A DNA stretch of 64,000 nt from Syngnathus acus (lineage: Eukaryota > Chordata > Actinopteri > Syngnathiformes > Syngnathidae): assembly GCF_901709675.1 (NCBI RefSeq), contig NC_051093.1:868001-932000 (forward strand), read 5' to 3'. Positions 43,837 to 56,763 of the stretch are shown here, one piece after another. The position numbers and the translations under genes were made by a program. The stretch's first letter is position 1, and every line of letters begins with the position of its first letter. The notes beneath the pieces are model-generated. The model was not told the DNA's origin. It was given only the letters and a program-made list of their open reading frames with translations, and searched no databases.

Positions 43837-46800
43837 TTGATTGATTGATTGATATCTTTATTTCGAACATCCAAAACAAAAAAAGAAAGAAAAACAAAAA
43901 AAAACAAAAAAAACAAAAACAAATAACACTAAAGTGCCACATAAGTCCATACAAAACAAACAAACAAAAAAAATAAACCAACAAATAGAAGTAAATACAT
44001 TAAATAAATTAATTAATTAATAATAATAATACATAAATAAATAAAGAAAAAATAAAGAATGCTCGAAAAGGAGTAGGAGGAAGCATAGCTTTTTAGATTC
44101 CTACCCCTTTCTCACTTCATCCATTAAACCAACGATTCAACATACTATACTGTAATTCTACAATATAACACAAGTAGACAAACTTGCACACTTATTGTTC
44201 TGTTTCATTTTTACTTGTGTGTAGCCCTTTGGCACTCTTAACCTTTGTACCCGCTAAACAACATATTTTTATACATTTTTTTAAACTGGTGGATATTTGG
44301 ACTTTGCTTCAGTTCCTCACTTAGATTGTTCCATAGTTTGACCCCGGTTATAGTTATACAGAAACTTTTTAAGGTTGTTCTTATGTTTAAGATTTTGAAG
44401 TTGTGATTCCCTCTTAACTTATAACCTCCCTCCCGATGCCTAAATAAGTTTTGGATATTATCTGGTAGTTGTTTTGCTTTTGCCCTATACATGATGATTG
44501 CTGTTTGATAAGATACTATGTCAGTGAATTTCAATAGTTTGGATTGTATGAAAAGTGGATTTGTGTGTTCCAAGTAGTTGACTTTATGAATAGTCCTTAT
44601 TGCTCTTTTCTGCTGAATGATAAGTGGCTGTAGTGAAGTTTTATAAGTATTCCCCCAAACCTCAGCACAGTAATGCAAATAGGGCAAGACTAGAGAACAA
44701 TAAAGTGTACGAAGTGAATGATAATCCAGTAATTCTTTTGCTTTGTATATGACTGCCATGCTTCTTGAAATTTTAGACTTTATGTTTTTGATGTGTGGCT
44801 TCCAACTAAGCCTGTCATCCATTATAACCCCAAGAAATTAGTTTTCCTGCACCCTTTCAATGTCATTTCCATCTATTTCTATTCGTATCTTTATATTCGC
44901 TTTGCCAAATACCATAAACTTGGTCTTACTTACATTTAATGATAATTTGTTCCAGTCGAACCACATTTTTATTTTTTTCATTTCCTCATTCAGCATTGAT
45001 TCCACTTGTTGGATGTCATCACCTGAACAAAAAATATTTGTGTCATCTGCAAAGTTGACGAGTTTTAGTTCTTTAGAGACTTTGCACATGTCATTTATAT
45101 ACAAAATAAATAATTTAGGGCCTAAAACTGACCCTTGTGGAACACCACAAGCTATTTCCAGATATCCAGAACAGTGATTACCCAACTTTACATACTGTTG
45201 CCGTTCTCGCAGATAATCCTTTATCCAGTCTAATACTAATCCCCTTATCCCATATTTTTCTAATTTATTGAATAGTATATTATGATTAATTGTGTCAAAA
45301 GCTTTTTTGAGGTCAATGAAAACTCCTACTGCATGTTGTTTGTTGTCTATTGCATCTGTGATTTCCTCGATTGATTCCATTAATGCCTGTGCTGTTGATC
45401 TGTTTACTCTAAAACCATATTGGTTCTCTGCAAATAATTTATGTTTTTCCAAAAATCCATCCATTCTACTGTTAAAAAGCTTTTCCAATATTTTTGAGAG
45501 TTGTGGCAGTATTGAGATAGGTCTGTAGTTAGTAAAGTTGTGTTTGCTCCCAGTTTTATAAAGAGGAATGACCTTAGCAATTTTCATCTTCTTTGGGAAT
45601 GTACCAGTTAAAAATGACAAGTTACAGATGTACACAAGTGGCTTTGAAATCCCCTCAATGATTTGCTTAACTAACATCATATCAATCCCATTGCAGTCGG
45701 TAGATGTTTTATTTTTACATTGTTGCACAATGTTAATGATTTCATTTTCATCAACTGCCTTCAAAAACATTGAGTGAGGATTCCTTTCTATTAATTTATC
45801 TCTGTTGCCTACATCTGGCGCTGGAATCGGTATGTTTTTTGCTATTTGAGGCCCAACATTTACAAAGAACTGATTAAAACTGTTTGCCACTTCTTCCATA
45901 TTATAATTTTCAGTATCATTTATAACAAAATATTTAGGTAATTTATGTTGTTCGGTACCTTCTCTAATAATGTGGTTTAGGAGAGTCCATATCCCCTTAA
46001 TATTATTTTTGTTATCCTCTAATTTATTCTTATAATATTCTTTCTTACTTAATCTTATAATATTAGTTAATTTATTCTTATATCTCTTATATTTATCTTC
46101 AGCGTCTTCTGTTCTCTGTTTTATGAAGTTCCTATAGAGTAAATTCTTCTTTTTACAGGCATTTCTTAAGCCTTTCGTCAACCATGGACTGTCCTTATAT
46201 TTAGTTTTTTTATTATATTCCTTGATTGGACAATGCTTATTATATAATGAAGTGAATATAGTCATCAATTTATGGTATGCATTATTTACATCTTTTTCTT
46301 CATATATTGCATCCCAGTTCTGTTGCATTAATTCATGTTTTAGAGTAGCAATTGTCTCATCTGTCCTAATTCTTCTTTGTTGTTTATACACCCCAATTTC
46401 AGATTTGAAATTATTGTCATATACTGTAAACACTGGAAGGTGGTCAGTAATATCAGTAATTAATAACCCGCTTGTTGTCCTGTTTTCTATTATATTGGTG
46501 AATATGTTATCTATCAGAGTAGCACTCTGTGATGTTACTCTCGTGGGTCTAGTGATTGTAGGAAAGAGACTCAGGCTATGCATTAAATTTAAAAAATCAT
46601 CAATATTTTGTTGCTTATTTGGGTTTAATAGATCAATGTTATAATCCCCGCAAATAAAAATATTTTTATTGCCTTTTTGTATAATCACACTTTCTATCCA
46701 TTCTGTGAATGTATCAATGCTAGAACCAGGAGCTCTATAGACACAACTTATAATAATGTCTTTTTTCTTTTCAACACAAATCTGTATCGTGAGACATTCA

Positions 46801-47062
46801 AGAAGATTGTCCACCACCTGTGTCATAGCCTCTACAATCTTGAATTTCATATTCAAATCAACATAGATTGCAACACCACCCCCCGCTTTGCTCTGTCTGT
46901 TGTTGCATATGAATTCATAGCCTTCCATCTCAAAGTGCATTCCCTTCTCAGTCGTAATCCAGGTCTCAGAAATAGTTATTATATTAAATGATTGTTTGAA
47001 TGTGTTTAAGTAATCCCGAATGCTACTAAAAAAATTTTTGATGTGCAAAACTGATAGAGACA
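43830..47062 (-). mobile_element. Non-LTR retrotransposon (LINE), nearly intact ORF2
   Basis: Minus-strand insertion in the Tc1 transposase gene. The 3' tail is tgat repeats at 43830-43850. The 5' end lies near 47062, where the endonuclease begins almost immediately, so the copy is 5'-truncated or lacks a leader. Confidence 0.85.
44238..47062 (-). pseudogene. LINE ORF2: endonuclease and reverse transcriptase, one stop
   Basis: One frame with a single TAA at 44838-44840 just before FLGVIMDDRL. The endonuclease has ITISETWIT, CVYRAPGSS and FICGDYNIDL. The RT has YGFRVNRSTAQAL, IDLKKAFDTINHNI, GVPQGSVLGPKLF and catalytic NFADDTNIF. The C-terminal part reads CAEVWGNTYK. Motifs place it in the CR1/Jockey/I-like group; I do not assign a clade. 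It shares no close sequence with the L2 at 21245. Confidence 0.88.
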
Positions 47063-47337
47063 TACCCCAAGCGACTTGCAGCTGTAATTGCAGCAAAAGG
47101 TGGCGCTACAAAGTATTAGCGCAAGGGGGCCGAATAATATTGCACGCCCCACTTTTCAGTTTTTTATTTGTTAAAAAAGTTTAAATTATCCAATAAATTT
47201 CGTTCCACTTCACGATTGTGTCCCACTTGTTGATTCTTGACAAAAAATTAAAATTTTATATCTTTATGTTTGAAGCCTGAAATGTGGCGAAATGTTGAAA
47301 AGTTCAAGGGGGCCGAATACTTTCGCAAGGCACTGTA

Positions 47338-49949
47338 CGTGTGCGCTTGTGTAACGGCCACATAAATATGCTACGCGAAGACAGTGGGAGAGAGTTGCCA
47401 CGTTTGACCCTTCACGTCTGCCTTTTGTAGAGAGAACACTTGCGCAACCTAGTGGCTCAGTTGATGAACAAAACATGTTGGTGGAAAACATGATGGCCAT
47501 CTGGAGCAATCAACACTTAATGGCACGACTTCGCTAAGTCTAGTGGTCGTCGACACACACTGCGAGCTCACAACACCGTGCACTTGCTTGTCAATCGCAA
47601 GCAATTTGTCGTCACTGAAGAGGCTGAATGCGCTCGAGTCTTTACCTTGCCAGACGCGCCGCTTGTCCACATGAGATGCATCTCCAAAACGTCTCCTTAA
47701 TCCATCCCAAAGGCTGCTTGTCGTTTGATTTGCCATTGAAAACAAACTTGATAACAATTCCAACATGTTCCATCTGTTCTAGTGGCTGATTCCAAAACGT
47801 TTCAGAGGGATCGTCCGTCCGTCTGTGCGTGCGTGCGTCCGTGCTTGCGCGCGGTCAGCAACAAGTAGGATCTTTATGGAGAGAGAATGAAGCAAATGTT
47901 TTGTACTTGAAAAAACAAAACTCGTACTTGAAAAAAAATAAAACTGGAAACTGAAAATAAACGAGTTGGGGTTGAAACTTGAACAAGAAACAAATGTATT
48001 CAAAATAAAAATACTTGTGTGAAATGTTTTTACGAGTTGAAAATAGTTTTGCTTCGCTTTGGTAATTTTTTGGAATTAAAAAAAAGACCTGATCCTGAAA
48101 AAAAGAGATGTGAATCTGAAAATATAAAATATGCAACTGAAGAAAAATACCTCAAAACTTGAAAAATAAATTAAGGTGAAACCTGAAAATAGTTTATTCA
48201 AAAAAATTACCTAAGCGAAGCAAAACTATTTTCAACTCAACAAGTATTTCTATTTTGAATACATTGCTTTATTTTTCAAGTTTTAAGCTCAGCACGTTTA
48301 TTTTCAGATTCAAGTTTTTTTTTCAAGGACGAGTTTTGTTTTTCAACTTCATAATTTTTTACCCCAATCTACCGCCATAGACCTTCTGCGTGCCCCCTCT
48401 GAGAGTTTGGAAAACACTTACGTTGATGAGCAGCTGATTCCACTTGAATGTCAATCGTAAATCGTACGTCCTTCCGGTGAGGGCGGGTATCGAGAAGACA
48501 AATGCTCACGGAGAGCGATTTTACAGAATAATGATAGACCTTTGAAGTGTTAAATGTAGGCTTTCAGTAGTTCAATGAAGAGGCAAAAGAGACTCACTAC
48601 AATATTTCCTGATTCGATGATACAATTCTGCTTAGTATAGCGTAATGCAAAGTGTAAGAATTTACTTCAATTGACAATAACAAATGTTGCAACTTCATCA
48701 AAATTCTGCCAACACTCAATAAAAACATCCATTCTCTGGAACAATAAAGCCTTTATTTGTTTTTTTTTGTCTTTCCACAGTTCAAGTTTGTCAGTCCCAC
48801 CAAAGAGGTGGGCAAAAGAGAGTGAAGGAGGAAGAGGTAGAGCAAGTGTTCCATTCTCATTATGATCCGTGTAAAAAACAAAAGTCGCTTTGACGCATCA
48901 AGGACTGCATGATTGTTTTCTGAAAAGGGAAAAAATAAACAGCAGCTCGTTTGCGGTGTTGCTCGCTTTCTCTGATTCTCATCAGCACTCTGGACTTTCT
49001 TTTGACAGAGGTGGGCCCGACAGCGTGAAACAGCCCACGAACACTTGCGGGCGAGGGGGTAGAGACCACACGCTCCCGATGCCCGACTTGACTCTCGAGC
49101 AAATTAAGAGCGCAGAAACCCGAGCGGCGGGTCCAAAAGCGGCCGACCACTCGGCCGTGCTGTGCGTCACACTGCATTCAAACAAACTACGACCAAAAAA
49201 GTTTTGTCACTCAGCTGCACCATCAGTGTTACTGACGGTGTCACATTTAAAAAAACAAACTCATAGACGAGACAGTCTTTACATCTTTAACATATAAATT
49301 ATACCCCCTTACAAACTGAGGGCACGTGCGAGGCATAAGAAGGTGTCCGAAAGAAGAAAAGCAAACGTCGCTGTGTGACAACAAAGAAACAAGACTTCAG
49401 TCCCGCTTCTTTGTCACACTTGGCCAGTGCCTCATATGCAAAGACTCCAGAAATGGGGAAGAATAAGGAAAAAGGGATTTTTTTCCTTTAAATGCAATCC
49501 AAAATCAGAATGCGGGTCATAAAAAGAAACCAACAACGGCACGCACACACACAATTTGCTGGCAGACAGGAGCAGTTGTGAGCTCGATTACGTGGACAGA
49601 GAAGACTGGGTGGTATCCATGGCAACAGGGCGGGCTGGGAGACGCCGACTCGCTCGTCGGCGTTACCTTTGGCGTGCCGTGATGATGTACAGTATGAAGA
49701 GACCCCCATAATGTCAAAATAGCTTCCGATGAAAGGTTGCAATTATTAAATATTGAGTCAAAGAAAAACGTGTGCTTCTCTGAAGGGGGTGTACGTGCAA
49801 ACGGAAACAAAAAAGTTCATATTTGTTTGAGTCAAACCTCTCCAGTTGCTTTGGGGAGCGCTCTCCTGCTCCAGTGCTGCCATCAGTCGTGCGACTGCGT
49901 GAGAGTCTGTCATTCCAGTGGCGGCGGGGCAGCGGCAGGGGTTACTCTC
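47338..49949. other. Region between the TE nest and map2k6
   Basis: Gypsy insertion flank, then mostly unique sequence. An open frame of 105 codons at 47449-47766 (-) has no recognisable relative. A palindromic repeat is at 47880-48370. The rest may include distal 3' UTR of map2k6 (another AATAAA on the minus strand near 48752). Confidence 0.4.
47880..48370. repeat. Palindromic MITE-like repeat
   Basis: Long imperfect inverted repeat; for example the block around 47995-48060 is mirrored around 48195-48265. Arms are A/T-rich with recurring cttgaaaa. No TSD identified. Confidence 0.6.
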
Positions 49950-49955
49950 TTTATT
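49950..49955 (-). promoter_or_regulatory. Candidate map2k6 polyadenylation signal
   Basis: AATAAA on the minus strand about 120 nt after the map2k6 stop codon. Confidence 0.45.
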
Positions 49956-50072
49956 TTGAATTTGACTCTTTTTTTAAAAACAAACAAACAAACACAAAAA
50001 AAGAAGGCGGGACATCGGAGCGTCGACGGAGGGGTGGTGCCAACTCGAGGACAGGAGGCTCCCCGCCATCTA

Positions 50073-53000
50073 TCAGTCGTCCAGGATGACCTTGACGAAA
50101 CTGGCCACGTCTGTGTCTTTGGAGTCATGCAAGGTGAAAAATTGATGTTTCTGCATCGGAAGGAAGAACAAGATGACATGTAGTGAAATCATACTCCCTC
50201 CCTCCATTGCAGCGCTTGCCAAACTTTTACATCTATTGCTGCATTTGCACCTACGCACAATTTCAGACTTCAATGAACAGCATGTTTTTGAAATGTTTGA
50301 GGACATGTGGCAAAGTAACTTGAAATATAATTGAACCTTGAGTTTGCGTTAAATAAATGTATAGATTGTTTTGTCATCATGAAGTGGGGCAAAAAGTGTT
50401 GACTTTCCAAATGTGTGGATGAAAACGAGCGAAAGGACACGTGGAGTTGCTTTTGACGAGTCACCTTCACTAGAAACGATTCAAATCATTCCGAAAAACA
50501 TACTCACCATTAATTCTGTATAGGCTGGTCTCTTATTGGGCTCCTTCCCTAAGCTGTAAAGAGAGACGAGAGGGCTGATGTGCATAACGTGACAAACGCC
50601 CCCCCTGGTGGACAAAAAGTGTACGCCCCCCCACACATCTTTTAGCAAAGACCTTTTTTTTTTATCTCTCTGAATAATGCCTTATAATATTTAAGCACAT
50701 AGGTGACAATGGTGGCCAGTGTGAGTCTCACCACTTAGAGATGAAGTCTACAAAGTCAGGCGAGAAGCGGTCGGCAGGCAGTTGGGGAGAGGGCTCGTCC
50801 ACCACCTGCTTGAGCTGCTGGAAGGGCGTGCCCCACGATTCATACGGGAACTTGAGGATGGCCAACTCGATCTGTACAGCACGGATAGAAAAAGTTGACA
50901 ACCCCCCGTTCAAATGCCAGACCGACACCATTTCCAAACTTTCATGTGGCCTTGTGCATTGTGGAAGTAAAAAAACAATCATGAATTTATGTGTGCGGAT
51001 GGATGGATGGATGCCGCTTGCCATTGGCAGCGGCCTCACCATTGTGATACCAAGACTCCAAATGTCCGACTTGACGCTGTAGCCTTTCTGGTTGAGGTCC
51101 GGGTTGATGCGCTCGGGCTGAAAAACAAAGCGAGCAATTCTTCATCCAACACGCACGCGCGTGCTGCCCGGACTCGGCCAAGTGTGGGAGCGGAGTCAGG
51201 CGGCGACTCACCGCCATGTAGGGCTTGCAGCCGGCGTCCATGGTCTTGGCCACTGAGTCCACCAGGTGGCCGCTGATGCCAAAGTCGCACATTTTCACTT
51301 GGCCCAGAGTGTTGATGAGAACATTGGAGGGCTTCACATCTGGACAGCCAGAGACATTTGGCAAAGGGTGTTACTCCAGAGTCAGTGGCCAAAATTGTAG
51401 CGCCCTCTTTTCTGTGCTTACCTCTGTGGATGACTGACAGGTTGCTGTGCAGGTGCTCCAAAGCCTTCACAATCTGGGGGGGGACAATCACGCGTCAGCC
51501 CGTGTGACGCAAAGCGTCGAGTGACGACGCGTCAAAGAAAAACTCTGTTCTTTTGTCTTGATGTGTGGCCCTTGTTTGAGCCCACCCTTCCAGGGTCTCC
51601 GATTGGACAATTTTAGCGATCAAATTCCACGTTAAGATGTCACCTGGACCACTATTCAAAGCGGTTGGCTTGTTTCCAGATGTATCGAATTTGAGGAGGC
51701 GATAACTGTATCTGCCATTTGCCGATTGGAGGTTGTCCGACCTCTGCCAACATTGTCATTTGGAAGACAAAATCCTGCCGAGCGGATTTCCAATGGAGGC
51801 CCGACGCGCCGCCGTCTACCGCTAAGCTATACAAACGTCAAGGCGTGATTACAGTAAGTACTAGCATGAAAGTCACAAATCAGAAGCAAACAAAAAAATA
51901 AGCGGCAAGCGCGGGGGGGGGGGGGGGGGGGGAGCACTCGCGACACGAATCGATGAAGCGGCACGTGTTGTGACTCTCGCCGTTGCCCTCGCCGAGCTTG
52001 CTTAACGGCCGCTGCAAACGACACACCGTTACGTACAGCGACGGCGATCTTGCCCAGGATATCCTCGGGTATGGTCTTGCCTTTCTCGATGACCTTCTTG
52101 TAGAACTTATCCAGGGAGGTGTCCATCAGCTCCATGCAGATCCAAACGTCGCCCTGAGAAGATAAAGCCGGGCGGGCGGTTAAAGGCCAGCTGACCAAGG
52201 CGAGCCCCGCGCCAAGTCAGCGACCTCTCTGAAGAGGGCGCCGTAGAAGGTGACGGTGTAGAAGCAGTCCACCGTCCTCATGGAGATGTCCAGGTCCATC
52301 AGGAGACGCTTCTGCTCTAGCGTGTTGACGGTGGCTCGGATCCTCTGCGGAGGAAAGGCGGCGGTGACGAGTCGGGTCGGCGCGCCAGTCAGACCGGAGC
52401 ACCGGACCGGAGCGCCGGACCGGAGCACGGTCTACCTTGACGGCCATGATCACGCCGCTGGGCACGTGCCTCATCTCGTAGACCACGCCGTAGGCACCCC
52501 GGCCTAGCTCGGCAATCTGCTCCAGGTCGTCTGCCTTCACCACAAAGTTCTGGGCGCCCACCACGTCACGTGTGAACAAAGGTTGGTGGCGGCGCAGCCG
52601 GGCGGACCCTTACCTGGTCTCCGATGGTGACGCACGCCTTGGAGTCGAGATCTCGCGGAGGCCTGCAAGGTGGAATCCCATGTCAATGCAAGCAAAAGAG
52701 CGGCGCGCACTCGTGGCGCCCAAAAGCGAGGGCCTCCTTCCTCGCTTTTGGCCGCAAACTCATTTCAGAAGCATTGGCTCGAAGTTGTACTCGGGACAAG
52801 TAAAATGAGGGTGTTGAGAATGACGTTTGCAAATTCTGGATCAGTCTGGGCGCATAAATGAAGATGTGGTGATGGACGGAAATGTTCCTACGCTGCAACG
52901 GCTGGCGGCGGCTGCGCAAAGACTTCTTTGGCCAGCTTCAGCCCAGGGTTCTTCTTCTTCCCTGAGAAACGAAACAAGCCGTTACTTGCGCCTGGTCGAA

Positions 53001-55913
53001 AAGAAAACAAAAAAGAAAACCCTTTGGGCGACTGACCCGGCAAGCACGTTATCACACTGTAGTTGGAGCGGGGACATTTTGTACACGAGCTTTAACGACA
53101 TTCTTGTGTTGTGGAAACCAAAGCCAACCAAACAAACATAAAGGGCTACTCTGATTTGGTGACAGAAATTCCAGCAGGGATGTCTTATCCAAGAGGGGAT
53201 TAAGGTGAGCAACAAGCAACAGGAGAAGGGCCGACTGATGACGAAGCAACCCAAATGGGGGGAGGGAGGGGGGAGGTCATCCTGGAAAGAGAAAGCAACC
53301 CATCTTCCTCATGATGCGTCTTTACTTCATGGGGGAATTGAGCAAGATTTTAGCGGCCCCATGTGGTCAACTCAACTGCAGCAAATTTCTTTCTGCAGCC
53401 TCTGACAAGAGTTCATTCAGAAAGGCGATCTGCCCCTCCCCCCAACACCCCAGCTGGGACTTCCCTTCAGCAGCAGAGTGCACAAGACTGCACCGCAGAG
53501 TTCCATGGCTCTTTGCAACAGCTTTGGTCTCCCTCTTGACCTGCCCCCGGAACATGACTTTTAATTTCTCCAACACACTTCTTTTGCACCAGAGAACTTA
53601 TCCGCTCGCATTTGCCAGTAAAAAATGAAAAGGCAGCGGGGCGCTTCAGACTTTCGACTGGCTCTTGCTGCCACTTGGCGAGTCAGTCAAACCCCGCCGT
53701 GGTCCTATCAAGTCGGAGCGGGGGGTGGGGGGTTGATTGCAAGTATTTCCGAGATTCTGCAGCCAAACTCTAGGCAGATTTGAGTCCTGAGTCAAAAATA
53801 GAGCGGCCCCATCCTCGCGGAGTGCACTGATAAAAATAGACTGGGCTTCCTCTGTGCGGGTTGAAGTAAGAGCGCCAAACGGCTTGCAGTGACCTGACAA
53901 ACATGCCGGCGTTCGTTGAGCTCGAATGAAAACAAACAAACGTGCATACCAAAGTTTCTATTTTGGGGTCCTTTCAAATGCCGCTGTAAAAATGCGGTGA
54001 CAATGCATCCAGCATCAAAGCATGATCAAAGCCTGTGCTCGCGCGCCGCAACTTCGACAGTTATTTGGGGAACAGATTTGGCAGGCGACACCATTTTTTT
54101 CTCTGCAAAATCTATCGTGCAAGTGTGCCTAATATTTGGATCCCACTCGTGCTTCCTGCCATGATGAAACTAACATGACAGCGTGTGAGTACGGTGCGAC
54201 ACAGTCGCGAGGGTAGTTTTTGAGGGGGGCTATGTTGTCATTGCGCACACTGCGTTGCCAATAGGTCGGCGCCAGATCGGAGGTTTTACAGGCATTGCCT
54301 TTGATGTTTGTAAAACACCATGACAAGAAACGTCCACTCGTCTGTCCGGAACATTAGTTGGTGTTGCATAACTTTACCCGTGTGCATGCACGCCGCAGTC
54401 CAGGTGAATTGTTTCAAATGTAATCCGATGTAGTTTTTTTTTTTTTTTTTGGGTGTGTGTGTATGGGGGGGGGGGGTGCATTGCTAGGCGTTGCCAATAA
54501 GCCGGCGCCAGATCGGAGGTTTTACAGGCATTGCATTTGATGTTTGTAAAACACCATAACAAGAAACGTCCGCCCGTCTGTCCGGAACATAAGTTAACTT
54601 TACCCGTGTGCATGCACGCCGCAGTCCAGGTGAATTGTTTCAAATGTAATCCGATTCTGTGTAAGACATTTCTTTTCAAAGGTAACGCAACATGCACTAC
54701 AGTTTAAAGTAAACAGTTTTGTGAGCATCAGCACTTGATTGCGTTTTTTGATTGCATTTTGGGGTTCATGCGTGTTTATTGTGCTGTGGAGTATGAAATC
54801 CAAAGAGCCCCCCCTCCGAAGCGACGCGAACGTAAAGGAGCCGCATGAAACCCGGCAGGAGCCGCATGAAGCCCGGCAAAGAGCCGCATGCGGCTCGCGA
54901 GCCGCGGGTTGGCCACTACTGTAGTAGGAGGTACATTTGGGGCTTAGACATTTGCTATAAGTAATTACAAACAGCTTGGGAGGGGCAAGCACTATTCGGT
55001 GAGGAGCGACTGCAATCATCATCATCATCATCTTTGCAGCCAACCTGTGCAGCAGCGAGTTGCTTGCGTCCAGTAGACTGTCAACAAAAGAGCTGCGGCC
55101 CAAGTCAAAACATGCCTCGGTAGGCCAAAGGGAACCACACTATGTGTACTCCCCCACCATGGTAACGCGAGAATGATTGTGTAACAGAACAAGCGATGAA
55201 CTTGTAATGTAAATTGACATCGTCATACCGAGTGTGCGCGCACGCGCGTGTATTTGTGTGCGTGTGACGCAGAGGAAGCACCTTTACTTGATTTTTCTTA
55301 TGTCCTTGTTTTCCCACAGGGTTGGGCACAACAACATGTCGCATTGCTTTTTCCCCCTAAAGAGAAAATTAGAGTAAAAATATACGAGGGCGAGGCTAAA
55401 CGTGTTTTGATGTACCGGAGCTATCAATCACAACCAATGAGTCATACGTCACGACGACAAAAATACGAACACCTGCAGTCGCCATTGTATCTTTTTTTTT
55501 TTACAATCTAATCACTCCTACGGATTGATTTTAAGTTCAAATGTTTATCTTTTTTCACTCTGGAAAATTACGTTAACTTTGAAGACAATGGAGACGCGAG
55601 TAGCGAACCTAGCCACAACGCTAGCTGCAAATGTTATGTAGCATGTCAACAGCGGGATGCTAGTTTGCGAACACGCACTCTTTGCACAATAGTCAACGAG
55701 GCGTGCTGACTGACTAGCTCCTTGCATTTCCCCCCTCTTGCACCGTGCACAGCTTTCCACCTGGCGTGCTTATATTTCTTAAAGGGTGGCTAGCTTACAA
55801 AGACGACTTACGCAGACACATATGCAATATATGCATTCCTCAGGGAAAAAGTAGCATGTGAGTGTTGTAGGGAGGGTAAAAAAAAACCACATACCTCCTT
55901 TGGACAGAGACAT
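50073..55913 (-). CDS. map2k6: MAP kinase kinase 6 (MKK6)
   Basis: Dual-specificity kinase that phosphorylates the Thr and Tyr of the p38 MAPK loop; cytoplasm and nucleus. Twelve exons, all in phase: 55895-55913, 52892-52961, 52614-52662, 52436-52549, 52225-52344, 52037-52153, 51422-51473, 51212-51339, 51040-51117, 50732-50871, 50508-50553, 50073-50150. Total 1011 bp, 336 aa against 334 in human. Start MSLSKGG; p38-docking D-site KKKNPGLKL; glycine loop GRGAYGVV (62-69); VAIK-type Lys84; HRDVKPSN with Asp181; DFG Asp199; activation-loop Ser209 and Thr213 in SVAKTMDAGCKPYMA; C-terminal DVD-type docking region PTY-like RPAYTELM. Introns use GT-AG; the donor after LFRE is weak (GAG|gtcgct). Human CPFT reads CFYT. 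Intron 1 (2.9 kb) holds a tandem duplication and a hAT remnant. Confidence 0.93.
54250..54656 (+). repeat. Tandem duplication in map2k6 intron 1
   Basis: About 185 bp at 54250-54435 recurs at 54490-54656 with over 90% identity (both contain gatcggaggttttacaggca and ccgcagtccaggtgaattg). A T run and G run separate the copies. Confidence 0.85.
54787..54925 (-). mobile_element. hAT-derived fragment in map2k6 intron 1
   Basis: Minus strand begins agtggccaacccgcggctcg and continues into repeats of gagccgcatg, a common fish hAT end. Only one end is visible. Confidence 0.5.
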
Positions 55914-56439
55914 TTCCCCTTTGCTTTGATGAGGGGGAAGGGAAGCACAAAGACTTTTTGCCTTTTTCTACTCCCTCCCTCGCCGCATCGAACTCGTACG
56001 CCCGCTCAGGATCGCAGGCTGCTCGTGCAGGGGAAAAAAATAGCAGCAACGATGAGCAAAAAATGAAATAAAAATGTCCGTCTGTGCGCGCCCCGATCGT
56101 CCCCGGCTGCTAAAGCAAACGTTCGCCGGGCGATTACCAGGCAGATGCACGCTTTGTCTTGGGAGCGCGGGCTATACACTTCGAGTAAGTTTGCTTTAAA
56201 AAAAAAAAAAAAAAAAGCACTTTTAGGGTGGCCAAAGTCTGACAGCTGAGGGGGGCAGCAGCGTGATGACGTACTTCCTGCTACGCCGCTAAGCACCTTG
56301 GGTGTTATAGTCTTTTTATAAAAGCCATAGAGCGCCCTCTTTACGTTCTTTTATTTGTTTTAAGGATAAGATTTTCACAAAACACAACCTGCAATGCTAA
56401 ATACGCATTCCCAATGAAAAAATTGACGACTCAAAGGCA

Positions 56440-56612
56440 GCTTGGTTGTTTTGCTATGTTGGAGAAAGACAGACAAAAAACTTTGATTCAGTTGTCGTGA
56501 ATATAATATAATATATATATATATATATATAATTTTTTTTTTTAGTGGGTAGATCTTTGTGACTTGGTCATTTCAAAAGTAGCTCGCGAGCTGAAAAGGT
56601 TTGGGCACCCCT
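56440..56612 (-). mobile_element. hAT-type MITE end
   Basis: Minus strand caggggtgcccaaacctttt followed by cagctcgcgagctac is the usual terminus of a fish hAT MITE; an at-repeat precedes it at 56506-56531. The other end is not identified. Confidence 0.5.
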
Positions 56613-56763
56613 GAGCTAGAACGTTTTGTATCTATGTGAGCAGCTGCTCCAATTTGTTGAGTTTCTTTTGCAATAGACTCCTCCAACGCAAAGTGCCACA
56701 ACCTCCACCTAGTGAAAAGAGAAACTGACAGAGGATTAACTTTGAGTGGAGAACAACGCAGAT

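Larger units (their letters stand above)
42502..47335 (+). mobile_element. Tc1-like transposon with a LINE inserted in its transposase
   Basis: TA at 42500-42501 and 47336-47337. Inverted ends begin cagtgccttgcgaaagtatt and are about 210 bp long. It landed in the duplicated cata next to the gypsy 3' LTR. Confidence 0.93.

Noticed and set aside
47449-47766. 105-codon minus-strand frame beginning LELLSSLFSMANQ
   Set aside because: No family recognised and no splice or neighbouring evidence; kept only as a note in the region entry.
48890-49297. 135-codon plus-strand frame opposite the map2k6 3' region
   Set aside because: No recognisable domain, unlikely composition, and it lies in probable 3' UTR or flank of map2k6 on the other strand.
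54600-55103. 168-codon minus-strand frame as a possible map2k6 first exon
   Set aside because: It begins at a non-ATG codon and matches nothing; the short exon at 55895-55913 (MSLSKG plus a good donor) fits the MKK6 N-terminus and phase.
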